Part shown: positions 9,162 to 17,709 of the stretch, piece by piece
Layout: every line of letters starts with the position of its first letter
Position numbering within the stretch: the stretch's first letter is position 1
Assembly (NCBI RefSeq): GCF_030817495.1
Contig: NZ_JAUSZK010000001.1
Location: 4,381,001 to 4,445,000 of the forward strand
Direction: 5' to 3'
Source of the DNA: Streptomyces sp. V3I7
GTDB lineage: Bacteria > Actinomycetota > Actinomycetes > Streptomycetales > Streptomycetaceae
Length of the DNA stretch: 64,000 nucleotides
Notes under the pieces: generated by a model
Told to the model about the DNA's origin: nothing
Database searches by the model: none
Seen by the model: only the letters and a program-made list of their open reading frames with translations
Translations under genes and position numbers: made by a program

Positions 9162-10223
9162 GTGACCACACTGACCAAGACCGAGGACGCACCGGCCCCT
9201 TCGGGCTCGGAGAGCTTCCTGTCGGTGCGCGATCTGAAGGTGCAGTTCTCCACCGAGGACGGCATCGTCAAGGCCGTCGACGGCCTGTCCTTCGACGTCG
9301 AGCGCGGCAAGACCCTGGGCATCGTCGGCGAGTCCGGATCGGGCAAGTCCGTCACCAACCTGACGATCCTGGGCCTCCACAACCCCCGCACCACCACCAT
9401 CGACGGCGAGATCGTCCTCGACGGCAAGGAACTCGTCACCGCCAACGAGAAGGAGCTGGAACGGCTCCGCGGCAACAAGATGGCGATGATCTTCCAGGAC
9501 CCGCTGACCGCGCTGTCGCCGTTCTACTCGGTGGGCCGCCAGCTGTCCGAGCCGTACATGAAGCACACCGGCGCCTCGAAGAAGGAGGCGAAGGACCGGG
9601 CGGTGCAGATGCTGGAGAAGGTCGGCATCCCGCAGCCCAAGACGCGCTTCGACGACTACCCGCACCAGTTCTCCGGCGGTATGCGCCAGCGCGCGATGAT
9701 CGCCATGGCGCTGATGTGCGACCCCGACCTGCTGATCGCCGACGAGCCGACCACCGCGCTGGACGTCACCGTGCAGGCCCAGATCCTGGACCTGCTCAAG
9801 GACCTCCAGCAGGAGTTCGGCTCCGCGATCATCTTCATCACGCACGACCTCGGCGTCATCTCCAACATGGCCGACGACCTGCTCGTGATGTACGCCGGCC
9901 GGGCAGTTGAGCGCGGCAGTGTCCGCGAGGTCATGCGCGAGCCGAGCCACCCCTACACCTGGGGTCTGCTCAGCTCCATGCCGCGCCTGGACAGCGACGT
10001 CGACGAGGAGCTCGTGCCGATCCCCGGCTCGCCGCCCTCGCTGCTCAACCTGCCCTCGGGCTGCCCGTTCCACCCGCGGTGCGCCTTCAAGGACGAGGTG
10101 CCCGGCACGCTGTGCACCGACAAGCGCCCGCCGCTCGCCGAGGGCCGGGCCGCCGCGTGTCACCTGACGGCCGAGCAGAAGCAGGCCATCTTCATCGACA
10201 AGATCCAGCCCCGGCTGCGCTAG
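9162..10223 (+). CDS. bldKD: Oligopeptide ABC ATPase, OppD type (BldKD)
   Basis: ATP-binding subunit, 353 aa, with a GTG start 15 bp after bldKC. Walker A GESGSGKS is near residue 60, the Q-loop IFQDP near 110, signature FSGGMRQR near 170 and Walker B LLIADEP near 190, followed by the H-loop ITHDLG. The C-terminal oligo_HPY domain has the Cys cluster ([11 protein letters not shown]) typical of OppD/DppD, which may bind a 4Fe-4S cluster. It energises peptide uptake with BldKE. Confidence 0.94.
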   Translation: MTTLTKTEDAPAPSGSESFLSVRDLKVQFSTEDGIVKAVDGLSFDVERGKTLGIVGESGSGKSVTNLTILGLHNPRTTTIDGEIVLDGKELVTANEKELERLRGNKMAMIFQDPLTALSPFYSVGRQLSEPYMKHTGASKKEAKDRAVQMLEKVGIPQPKTRFDDYPHQFSGGMRQRAMIAMALMCDPDLLIADEPTTALDVTVQAQILDLLKDLQQEFGSAIIFITHDLGVISNMADDLLVMYAGRAVERGSVREVMREPSHPYTWGLLSSMPRLDSDVDEELVPIPGSPPSLLNLPSGCPFHPRCAFKDEVPGTLCTDKRPPLAEGRAAACHLTAEQKQAIFIDKIQPRLR

Positions 10224-10236
10224 GGAGAACCGAGAC

Positions 10237-11376
10237 ATGAGCGACAACGTCACCCTCCCCGCACCGCAGGACACCGCCGGAGCCTCCGCGCGCGAGGCAC
10301 TGCTGGAGGTGCAGGGTCTGACCAAGCACTTCCCGATCTACGGCGGCTTCCCGATCAAGCGCAAGGTCGGCGCCGTGCAGGCCGTCGACGGCGTGGACCT
10401 GACGGTCGGCGTCGGCGAGGCCGTGGGCCTGGTCGGTGAGTCGGGCTGCGGCAAGTCGACCACCGGCCGCCTGATCACCCGGCTGCTGGAGCCCACCGCC
10501 GGAACGATCACGTACGCCGGCAACGACATCACGCGTGCCTCGCGCAGGCAGCTCGCGCCCGTGCGGTCCGAGATCCAGATGATCTTCCAGGACCCGTACT
10601 CCTCGCTGAACCCGCGGCAGACCGTCGGCACGATCATCAAGTCGCCGATGGAGGTCAACGGGATCGAGCCGCAGGGCGGCCGGGAGAAGCGGGTGCGGGA
10701 GCTGCTGGAGCTCGTGGGCCTCAACCCCGAGCACTACAACCGCTTCCCGCACGAGTTCTCCGGCGGCCAGCGCCAGCGCATCGGCGTCGCCCGCGCGCTG
10801 GCCCTGAACCCGAAGCTGATCGTCGCCGACGAGCCGGTCTCCGCGCTCGACGTGTCGATCCAGGCGCAGGTGGTCAACCTGCTCAAGCAGGTCCAGGACG
10901 AGCTGGGCATCGCGTTCCTGTTCATCGCCCACGACCTGGCCGTCGTACGGCACTTCTCGCAGCGCGTCGCGGTCATGTACCTCGGCAAGGTCGTCGAGGT
11001 CGGCGACCGTGACTCGATCTACAACCGGCCGCGGCACCCCTACACGCACGCCCTTCTGTCGGCCGTGCCCGAGGTCGAGGTCGGCGACGACACCGAGCCG
11101 CGCGAGCGCATCCGGCTCTACGGTGACGTGCCCTCGCCGATCGCCCCGCCGTCCGGCTGCCGGTTCCGCACCCGGTGCTGGAAGGCGCAGGACAAGTGCG
11201 CGACCGACGAGCCGCCGCTGGTCCAGCTCTCCGGCAACCGCGCGGGCCACCTGACGGCCTGCCACTTCCCGGAGGACCCGACCACGGAGGCGCGTGACGA
11301 GGACGTCGTCATGGACCCGGCGCTGAAGGCCCTGGAGGCCGCCGCCGAGTCCGGCGACGAGAGCACCGAGGACTGA
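10237..11376 (+). CDS. bldKE: Oligopeptide ABC ATPase, OppF type (BldKE)
   Basis: Second ATPase of the importer, 379 aa, ATG 13 bp after bldKD. Walker [10 protein letters not shown] is near residue 70, signature [10 protein letters not shown] near 173 and Walker B LIVADEP near 190. The C-terminal oligo_HPY domain carries SGCRFRTRCWKA. The last 35 residues are acidic. It ends the operon and is followed by a strong terminator. Confidence 0.94.
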   Translation: MSDNVTLPAPQDTAGASAREALLEVQGLTKHFPIYGGFPIKRKVGAVQAVDGVDLTVGVGEAVGLVGESGCGKSTTGRLITRLLEPTAGTITYAGNDITRASRRQLAPVRSEIQMIFQDPYSSLNPRQTVGTIIKSPMEVNGIEPQGGREKRVRELLELVGLNPEHYNRFPHEFSGGQRQRIGVARALALNPKLIVADEPVSALDVSIQAQVVNLLKQVQDELGIAFLFIAHDLAVVRHFSQRVAVMYLGKVVEVGDRDSIYNRPRHPYTHALLSAVPEVEVGDDTEPRERIRLYGDVPSPIAPPSGCRFRTRCWKAQDKCATDEPPLVQLSGNRAGHLTACHFPEDPTTEARDEDVVMDPALKALEAAAESGDESTED

Positions 11377-11401
11377 CACCGGTCCAGGGGATCGTGCCCG
11401 A

Positions 11402-11447
11402 CGGCCGGGCGCGGAGGCGGCTTTCTGCCTCCGCGCCCGGCCGTTTC
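11402..11447 (+). terminator. bldK operon terminator
   Basis: A 17-bp perfect stem, CGGCCGGGCGCGGAGGC (11402-11418) with its complement at 11427-11443, loop GGCTTTCT, followed by TTTCCGTT. One of the strongest hairpins in the window. Confidence 0.92.
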
Positions 11448-11520
11448 CGTTGTGCGGCGCGGTGAACGGGGCCGCTCCGCGTGCCTGCATCCGGATGACC
11501 CGGGCCGGCGCAGCGCTGTT

Positions 11521-11910
11521 TCATTTGGCCGGCGAGGTGGCCCCGGGGGCCGCGGCGCCGTTCGCGGCCCGGGCGCCGACGCAGGCGATCGCGCGGCGGG
11601 ACCAGTCCTCCGCGGCGCCGGGGGAGTCGAGCTCGGCGAGGACCGCGCGCTGGAGCCTCGCCCACACCCGGTCCCCGCTCCACTCGGCGAAACGCCGGTA
11701 GACCGTCGGCCAGCTCGGGCCGAACACCGGCGGGAGCTGCCGCCAGGTGCAGCCGGACGTGGCCACGAAGACGATCGCGGCCAGCGTCTCGCGATCGCCC
11801 GCCCGGCGCCGGCCCCCGCCCTGCGGTCGCCGCACCTCGACCGGTGGCACCACCTGCCGGAAGAGCACCCACAACTCGTCCGGCACCAGCCGCGTGACCA
11901 GGTCCGTCAT
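11521..11910 (-). pseudogene. IS5-family transposase remnant (orfA-like N-terminus)
   Basis: 129-residue ORF matching the N-terminal half of IS5-type transposases of the DUF4096 class. It has the MTDLVTRLVPDELW opening, PQGGGRRR.GDRE, IVFVATSGCTWRQLPP and the FAEWS helix. The first catalytic Asp expected in a DWSR.AIDSV context is replaced: the sequence reads DWSRRAIACV. The protein then ends after a low-complexity Ala-rich tail, with no second half or terminal inverted repeats seen. It should be catalytically dead. It sits alone between the bldK terminator and the second transporter. It may be debris or a retained DNA-binding fragment. Confidence 0.75.
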
Positions 11911-12007
11911 GCTTCGCCCAACGACCGTCGGCACCAAAGGAAACGGCGGCCCGGTTCTCCCTCCGCGGGTGGCGCTTACATGGAATATGTGCCGATTAGC
12001 CCAATAT

Positions 12008-12017
12008 TTACCGGTAA
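12008..12017 (+). promoter_or_regulatory. 10-bp palindrome upstream of the second transporter
   Basis: Perfect palindrome TTACCGGTAA in an AT-rich stretch (11985-12020) some 38 bp before the start codon of the lipoprotein gene at 12055; a possible operator or promoter element. Confidence 0.35.
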
Positions 12018-12054
12018 GGGTTCGAGGGATCGGCCAGCACGGAGGAGGCGCGCC

Positions 12055-13701
12055 ATGCGTGGAGCCAGGAGGCACGCCCGGCGGCGGGCGGCGCGCGCCG
12101 GAGGGGCCGCCGTCACGGTGCTGGTGGCGCTCGCGGCGACCGCCTGCGGAACCGGCACTACCGCAGGCGGCGAGCGCGCCGTGCTCACCTCCTCCTGGGG
12201 TGACCCCCAGAACCCGCTGGAGCCGGCCAACACCAACGAGGTGCAGGGCGGCAAGGTCCTCGACATGATCTTCCGGGGGCTGAAGAAGTACGACCCGCGG
12301 ACCGGCGAGGCCAAGGACATGCTCGCCGAGAGGATCGAGACCTCGGACTCGCGGAACTTCACCATCACCGTCAAGGACGGCTGGCGGTTCAGCAACGGCG
12401 AGAAGGTGACCGCTCGGTCCTTCGTGGACGCCTGGAACTACGGCGCGAGTCTGCGGAACAACCAGAAGAACGCGTACTTCTTCGGCTACATCGAGGGCTA
12501 TGAGAAGGTCCACCCCGAGAGCGGCGCGCAGAGCGCCGACACGCTCTCCGGGCTGAAGGTGACCGGCCCGCGCACCTTCACCGTCCGGCTCGGCCAGAAG
12601 TTCTCCGGCTTCCCCGACACCCTCGGCTACGCCGCCTTCGCCCCGCTGCCGCGCGCCTTCTTCACCGATCACGCGGCCTGGGTGAAGAAGCCGGTCGGCA
12701 ACGGGCCGTACAGGATCGAGTCGTACCTCAAGGGCTCGCAGATGAACCTGAAGAAGTGGAACCGCTACCCCGGCCCCGACAAGGCGCAGAACGGCGGGGT
12801 GACGCTCATGGTCTACACCGACGGCAACACTGCCTACACCGACCTGATGGCCGGCAACCTCGACCTCGTCGACGACGTCCCCGCCGCCCAGTTGAAGAAC
12901 GTGAGGACCGACCTGGGCGACCGGTACATCAACACCCCGGCCGGCATCATCCAGACGCTGGAGTTCCCGTTCTACGACAAGAAGTGGAACAAGCCCGGCT
13001 CGGAGAAGGTCCGTACCGGCCTGTCCATGGCGATCAACCGCAGGCAGATCACCGACACGATCTTCCGGCAGACCCGCACCCCCGCCACCGACTGGACCTC
13101 GCCCGTCCTCGGCCCCGACGGCGGCTACAAGAAGGGGCTGTGCGGGAAGGCCTGCGACTACGATCCCGCCGCGGCCAAGAGGCTCGTCCGCGAGGGCGGC
13201 GGCATCCCCGGCGGCCAGGTCAGGATCAGCTACAACGCGGACACCGGCTCGCACCGCGAGTGGATCGACGCCGTGTGCAACTCCGTCAACAACGCGCTCG
13301 GCAGCGACAGGGCCTGCGTCGGCAACCCGGTCGGCACCTTCGCCGACTTCCGCAACCAGATCGGGCGGCACGCGATGCCGGGGCCGTTCCGGGCCGGCTG
13401 GCAGATGGACTACCCGCTCATCCAGAACTTCCTCCAGCCGATGTACTACACCAACGCCTCCTCCAATGACGGCAAGTGGTCCAGCAAGGACTTCGACCGG
13501 CTCGTCGACCAGGCCAACGCCCAGTCGGACCCCGCGAAGGCGGTGCGGCTCTTCCAGCAGGCCGAGGAGGTCGTACGGGACGACATGGCCGCCATCCCGC
13601 TCTGGTACCAGAACGGCAGCGCCGGCTACTCGCAGCGGCTGTCCCACGTGGCGCTGAACCCCTTCAGCGTCCCCGTCTACAACGAGATCAAGGTCGGCTG
13701 A
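12055..13701 (+). CDS. Peptide-binding lipoprotein of the second ABC importer
   Basis: SBP_bac_5 lipoprotein, 548 aa. The ATG at 12055 follows GGAGGAG. An Arg-rich n-region is followed by a hydrophobic core and a weak lipobox ATAC, with Cys at residue 31. The body has the usual lobes with NGEKVTARSFVDAW near residue 115 and ends ...VPVYNEIKVG. It is the first of five co-directional genes in the order lipoprotein, OppB, OppC, OppD, OppF. From memory it corresponds to S. coelicolor SCO5117. The substrate is probably a di- or oligopeptide. Confidence 0.9.
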   Translation: MRGARRHARRRAARAGGAAVTVLVALAATACGTGTTAGGERAVLTSSWGDPQNPLEPANTNEVQGGKVLDMIFRGLKKYDPRTGEAKDMLAERIETSDSRNFTITVKDGWRFSNGEKVTARSFVDAWNYGASLRNNQKNAYFFGYIEGYEKVHPESGAQSADTLSGLKVTGPRTFTVRLGQKFSGFPDTLGYAAFAPLPRAFFTDHAAWVKKPVGNGPYRIESYLKGSQMNLKKWNRYPGPDKAQNGGVTLMVYTDGNTAYTDLMAGNLDLVDDVPAAQLKNVRTDLGDRYINTPAGIIQTLEFPFYDKKWNKPGSEKVRTGLSMAINRRQITDTIFRQTRTPATDWTSPVLGPDGGYKKGLCGKACDYDPAAAKRLVREGGGIPGGQVRISYNADTGSHREWIDAVCNSVNNALGSDRACVGNPVGTFADFRNQIGRHAMPGPFRAGWQMDYPLIQNFLQPMYYTNASSNDGKWSSKDFDRLVDQANAQSDPAKAVRLFQQAEEVVRDDMAAIPLWYQNGSAGYSQRLSHVALNPFSVPVYNEIKVG

Positions 13702-13705
13702 TCCC

Positions 13706-14629
13706 ATGGGTCGCTACGTCCTGCGGCGGCTGCTGCAGATGATCCCGGTCTTCGTCGGGGCCACGCTGCTGATCTTCCTGATGGTCAACGTGATGGGCGA
13801 CCCCGTGGCCGGCCTGTGCGGCGAGCGGGCCTGCGACCCGGCCACCGCCGCGCAGCTGAAGAAGGAGTTCGGCCTCGACCAGCCGGTGTGGCAGCAGTAC
13901 GCCACCTACATGGGCAACGTCTTCACCGGCGACTTCGGTACGGCGTTCAACGGGCAGCCGGTCACCGAGCTGATGGCGGCCTCGTTCCCCGTCACCGTCC
14001 GGCTCACCATCGTGGCGATCGTCTTCGAGGTCGCCGTCGGCATCACCCTCGGCGTGGTCACCGGACTGCGGCGCGGGCGGCCCGTCGACACGGCGGTGCT
14101 GCTGCTCACCCTCGTCGTCATCTCCGTGCCGGTCTTCGTCACCGGCCTCGTGCTCCAGCTGCTGCTCGGCGTCGAGTGGCACTGGATCCAGCCGTCGGTG
14201 TCACCGGCGGCCCCCTTCGACGAGCTGATCGTGCCGGGCCTGGTCCTCGCCTCGGTCTCCCTCGCCTACGTCACCCGGCTCACCCGCACCTCCATCGCCG
14301 AGAACAAGCGGGCCGACTACGTCCGTACGGCCATCGCCAAGGGACTGCCCCGCCGCCGGGTCGTCACCCGGCATCTGCTGCGCAACTCCCTCATCCCCGT
14401 GGTCACCTTCATCGGCACCGACGTCGGCGCGCTGATGGGCGGCGCCATCGTCACCGAGCGGATCTTCAACATCCACGGCGTCGGCTTCCAGCTCTACCAG
14501 GGCATCCTGCGGCAGAACACCCAGACCGTCGTCGGCTTCGTGACGGTCCTCGTCCTCGTCTTCCTGGTCGCCAACCTGCTCGTCGACCTGCTGTACGCCG
14601 TACTCGACCCGAGGATCCGCTATGCCTGA
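13706..14629 (+). CDS. Peptide ABC permease, OppB/DppB type
   Basis: 307-aa permease starting 4 bp after the lipoprotein gene, with the MGRYVLRRLLQMIP opening typical of DppB. The external loop contains a CGERAC pair, matching the CGKDC pair of BldKC. The EAA loop DYVRTAIAKGLPRRRV lies near residue 205 and the C-terminus ends LDPRIRYA. It overlaps the next gene (ATGCCTGA), so translation is coupled. Confidence 0.92.
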   Translation: MGRYVLRRLLQMIPVFVGATLLIFLMVNVMGDPVAGLCGERACDPATAAQLKKEFGLDQPVWQQYATYMGNVFTGDFGTAFNGQPVTELMAASFPVTVRLTIVAIVFEVAVGITLGVVTGLRRGRPVDTAVLLLTLVVISVPVFVTGLVLQLLLGVEWHWIQPSVSPAAPFDELIVPGLVLASVSLAYVTRLTRTSIAENKRADYVRTAIAKGLPRRRVVTRHLLRNSLIPVVTFIGTDVGALMGGAIVTERIFNIHGVGFQLYQGILRQNTQTVVGFVTVLVLVFLVANLLVDLLYAVLDPRIRYA

Positions 14630-15629
14630 GCAGTCCTACGAATCCGAGGGCGCCATCGCCGGCACCGGCATGGGCGGCGGGATGGACCTGGCGGCGAGCG
14701 AGGCCGAGACGCTGGAGCGGGGCCCGGCCCCGCCGCAGGGCCCCGGCGCCGGACCGCCGTACCCGCCGGCCGCCGCCGAGGGGCGCCCGCGCAGCCTGTG
14801 GTCCGACGCCTGGCGGGACCTGCGCCGCAACCCCGTCTTCGTGGTCTGCGCGCTCATCATCTGCTTCCTCGTCCTCATCTCGGTCTGGCCCTCGCTGATC
14901 GCCTCCGGCAACCCCCTGAAGTGCGACCTCGCCAAGGCCCAGGAGGGCTCCCAGCCGGGCCACCCCTTCGGCTTCGACGGCCAGGGCTGCGACGTCTACA
15001 CGCGGACCGTGTACGGCGCCCGTACGTCCGTCACGGTCGGCGTCCTCGCCACGCTGGGGGTCGCGGTCCTCGGGTCCGTCCTCGGCGGGCTCGCCGGGTA
15101 CTTCGGCGGGCTGTGGGACGGGATCCTGTCCCGGATCACCGACGTCTTCTTCGCCATCCCCGTCGTCCTCGGCGGGCTCGTCCTGCTGTCCGTGGTGACC
15201 AGCAACACCGTCTGGCCCGTCATCGGGTTCATGGTGCTGCTCGGCTGGCCGCAGCTGTGCCGCATCGCACGCGGCGCGGTCATCACCGCCAAGCAGAACG
15301 ACTACGTCCAGGCCGCCCGCGCCCTCGGCGCCTCCCACACCCGCATCCTGCTGCGGCACATCGCGCCCAACGCCGTCGCGCCGGTCATCGTCGTGGCCAC
15401 CATCGCGCTCGGCACCTACATCTCGCTGGAGGCGACCCTGTCGTACCTCGGCGTGGGCCTGAAGCCGCCGAGCATCTCCTGGGGCATCGACATCTCCGCC
15501 GCCTCCCCCTACATCCGCAACGCCCCGCACGCCCTGCTGTGGCCCTCCGGCGCACTGGCGATCACCGTCCTGGCGTTCATCATGCTCGGCGACGCGGTGC
15601 GCGACGCCCTCGACCCGAGGCTGAGGTGA
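14622..15629 (+). CDS. Peptide ABC permease, OppC/DppC type
   Basis: 335-aa permease. A long, Gly/Pro/Ala-rich cytoplasmic N-terminus of about 60 residues precedes TM1 (FVVCALIICFLVLISVW). It has about six helices in all and an EAA loop DYVQAARALGASHTRILL near residue 225. The C-terminus ALDPRLR is characteristic. It overlaps the upstream permease gene by 8 bp and is 6 bp from the ATPase gene. Confidence 0.92.
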   Translation: MPEQSYESEGAIAGTGMGGGMDLAASEAETLERGPAPPQGPGAGPPYPPAAAEGRPRSLWSDAWRDLRRNPVFVVCALIICFLVLISVWPSLIASGNPLKCDLAKAQEGSQPGHPFGFDGQGCDVYTRTVYGARTSVTVGVLATLGVAVLGSVLGGLAGYFGGLWDGILSRITDVFFAIPVVLGGLVLLSVVTSNTVWPVIGFMVLLGWPQLCRIARGAVITAKQNDYVQAARALGASHTRILLRHIAPNAVAPVIVVATIALGTYISLEATLSYLGVGLKPPSISWGIDISAASPYIRNAPHALLWPSGALAITVLAFIMLGDAVRDALDPRLR

Positions 15630-15635
15630 GCCGCC

Positions 15636-16619
15636 GTGCTGCTCGAAGTGCGCGATCTGCACGTGGAGTTCGGAACTCGGGACGGCACCGCCAGAGCCGT
15701 CAACGGGGTCACCTTCGGCGTGGACGCGGGGCAGACGCTGGCCGTGCTCGGCGAGTCCGGGTCGGGCAAGTCGGTGACCGCGCAGGCCGTGATGGGCATC
15801 CTCGACACCCCGCCCGCGAGGATCACCGGCGGCGAGATCCTCTTCCAGGGCAGGGACCTGCTGAAGCTGAAGGAGGACGAGCGCAGGCGGATCCGCGGGG
15901 CCGAGATGGCCATGATCTTCCAGGACGCGCTGTCCGCCCTCAACCCCGTGCTCACCGTGGGCGACCAGCTCGGCGAGATGTTCGTCGTGCACCGCGGGAT
16001 GTCGCGCAAGGACGCGCGGGCCAGGGCCGTCGAGCTGATGGACCGGGTCCGGATCCCGGGCGCCGCACAGCGCGTCCGCGACTTCCCGCACCAGTTCTCC
16101 GGCGGCATGCGCCAGCGCATCATGATCGCCATGGCGCTGGCGCTGGAGCCCGCGCTCATCATCGCCGACGAGCCCACCACCGCCCTCGACGTCACCGTGC
16201 AGGCCCAAGTCATGGAGCTGCTGGCCGAGTTGCAGCGCGAGTACCGCATGGGGCTCATCCTGATCACCCACGACCTGGGCGTCGTCGCCGACGTGGCGGA
16301 CCGCATCGCCGTGATGTACGCCGGACGGATCGTCGAGTCGGCCCCCGTCCACGACATCTACAAGGCGCCCGCGCACCCGTACACGCGCGGCCTGCTGGAA
16401 TCCATCCCGCGCCTGGACCAGAAGGGCCAGGAGCTGTCCGCCATCAAGGGCCTGCCGCCCAGCCTCACCCACATCCCGCCCGGCTGCGCCTTCCACCCCC
16501 GCTGCCCGATGGCCCGCGACGTGTGCCGCACCGACGAGCCCCCGCTGTACGCGGTCGACGAAGAGCGCGCCAGCGCCTGCCACTTCTGGAGGGAGTGCCT
16601 CAATGGCCTCGACCACTGA
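15636..16619 (+). CDS. Peptide ABC ATPase, OppD type
   Basis: 327-aa ATPase with a GTG start. Walker A GESGSGKS is near residue 36, Q-loop IFQDA near 93, signature FSGGMRQR near 155 and Walker B LIIADEP near 173. It has the C-terminal oligo_HPY Cys cluster ([10 protein letters not shown]). Its last 17 bp overlap the following ATPase gene, whose ribosome site GGAGGGAG lies inside it. Confidence 0.92.
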   Translation: MLLEVRDLHVEFGTRDGTARAVNGVTFGVDAGQTLAVLGESGSGKSVTAQAVMGILDTPPARITGGEILFQGRDLLKLKEDERRRIRGAEMAMIFQDALSALNPVLTVGDQLGEMFVVHRGMSRKDARARAVELMDRVRIPGAAQRVRDFPHQFSGGMRQRIMIAMALALEPALIIADEPTTALDVTVQAQVMELLAELQREYRMGLILITHDLGVVADVADRIAVMYAGRIVESAPVHDIYKAPAHPYTRGLLESIPRLDQKGQELSAIKGLPPSLTHIPPGCAFHPRCPMARDVCRTDEPPLYAVDEERASACHFWRECLNGLDH

Positions 16620-17660
16620 GCCGATCCTGGAGGTCAGCGGGCTGGTCAAGCACTACCCGCTCACACGTGGCGTGCTGTTCAGGAAGCAGATCGGCGCCGT
16701 GAAGGCCGTCGACGGCGTCGACTTCAGCCTCGGGCGAGGTGAAACCCTCGGCGTCGTGGGCGAGTCCGGCTGCGGCAAGTCGACGCTGGCCCGGCTGCTG
16801 TGCCACCTGGAGCGGCCGACGGCCGGGACGATCCGGTTCAAGGGCGAGGACGTCACCCGCCTGTCCGGCCGGGCGCTCAGGGCCGTACGCCGCAACATCC
16901 AGATGGTCTTCCAGGACCCGTACACCTCCCTCAACCCCCGCATGACGGTGGGTGACATCGTCGGGGAGCCGTACGAGATCCACCCCGAGGCGGCCCCGAA
17001 GGGCGAGCGGCGCCGCAAGGTGCAGGAGCTGCTGGAGGTCGTCGGCCTCAACCCCGAGCACATCAGCCGCTATCCGCACCAGTTCTCCGGCGGCCAGCGC
17101 CAACGCATCGGCATCGCCCGGGGGTTGGCGCTGCGGCCCGAGGTGATCGTCGCCGACGAACCGGTGTCGGCGCTGGACGTGTCGGTACAGGCCCAGGTGA
17201 TCAACCTGCTGGACCGGCTGCAGAGCGAGTTCGATCTGAGTTACGTCTTCATCGCGCACGACCTGTCGATCGTGCGGCACATCTCCGACCGGGTCGCGGT
17301 GTGTACCTCGGGCGGATCGTGGAGACCGGCACGGACGCCGAGATCTACGACCATCCGACCCACCCCTACACCCAGGCGCTGCTCTCCGCGGTGCCCGTGC
17401 CCGACCCGGAGGCCCGCGAGCACCGCGAGCGGATCATCCTGAGCGGTGACGTCCCCTCGCCGACGAACATCCCGTCGGGCTGCCGCTTCCGCACCCGCTG
17501 CTGGAAGGCCCGGGAGCGGTGCGCGCAGGAGGTGCCGGCGCTGGCGGTGCCCGCGGCGTTCCGGGACCGGTCCGGGCCCGCGGCTCACGACTCGGCGTGC
17601 CTGTTCGCGGAGGAGAAGCGGGTCGTCCCGGCGGAGCCGCAGGGCAACGGGCCGGGGTGA
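16603..17660 (+). pseudogene. Peptide ABC ATPase, OppF type, broken by a -1 frameshift
   Basis: From 16603 the first frame encodes a normal OppF through Walker A (GESGCGKST), signature ([10 protein letters not shown]), Walker B (VIVADEP) and [12 protein letters not shown]. At about 17300 the A of the expected RVAV-MYLG codon is missing (GCGGTGTGTAC where GCGGTGATGTAC is expected). The frame then runs into nonsense to 17442. The rest of the protein ([11 protein letters not shown] to the end, with the oligo_HPY domain) continues in the adjacent frame from 17301 to 17660. The N-terminal piece keeps the nucleotide-binding core but loses its C-terminal domain. It is either a true pseudogene or a one-base sequencing error. 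Confidence 0.88.
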
Positions 17661-17709
17661 GACGCGTGACCCCGGCCCGCTCGTGCGCTGTTGCGTCTGC
17701 CCTCTTACG

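Noticed and set aside
11377..12054. Intact IS element
   Set aside because: Only the N-terminal transposase half is present, with no second half, target duplication or terminal inverted repeats visible.
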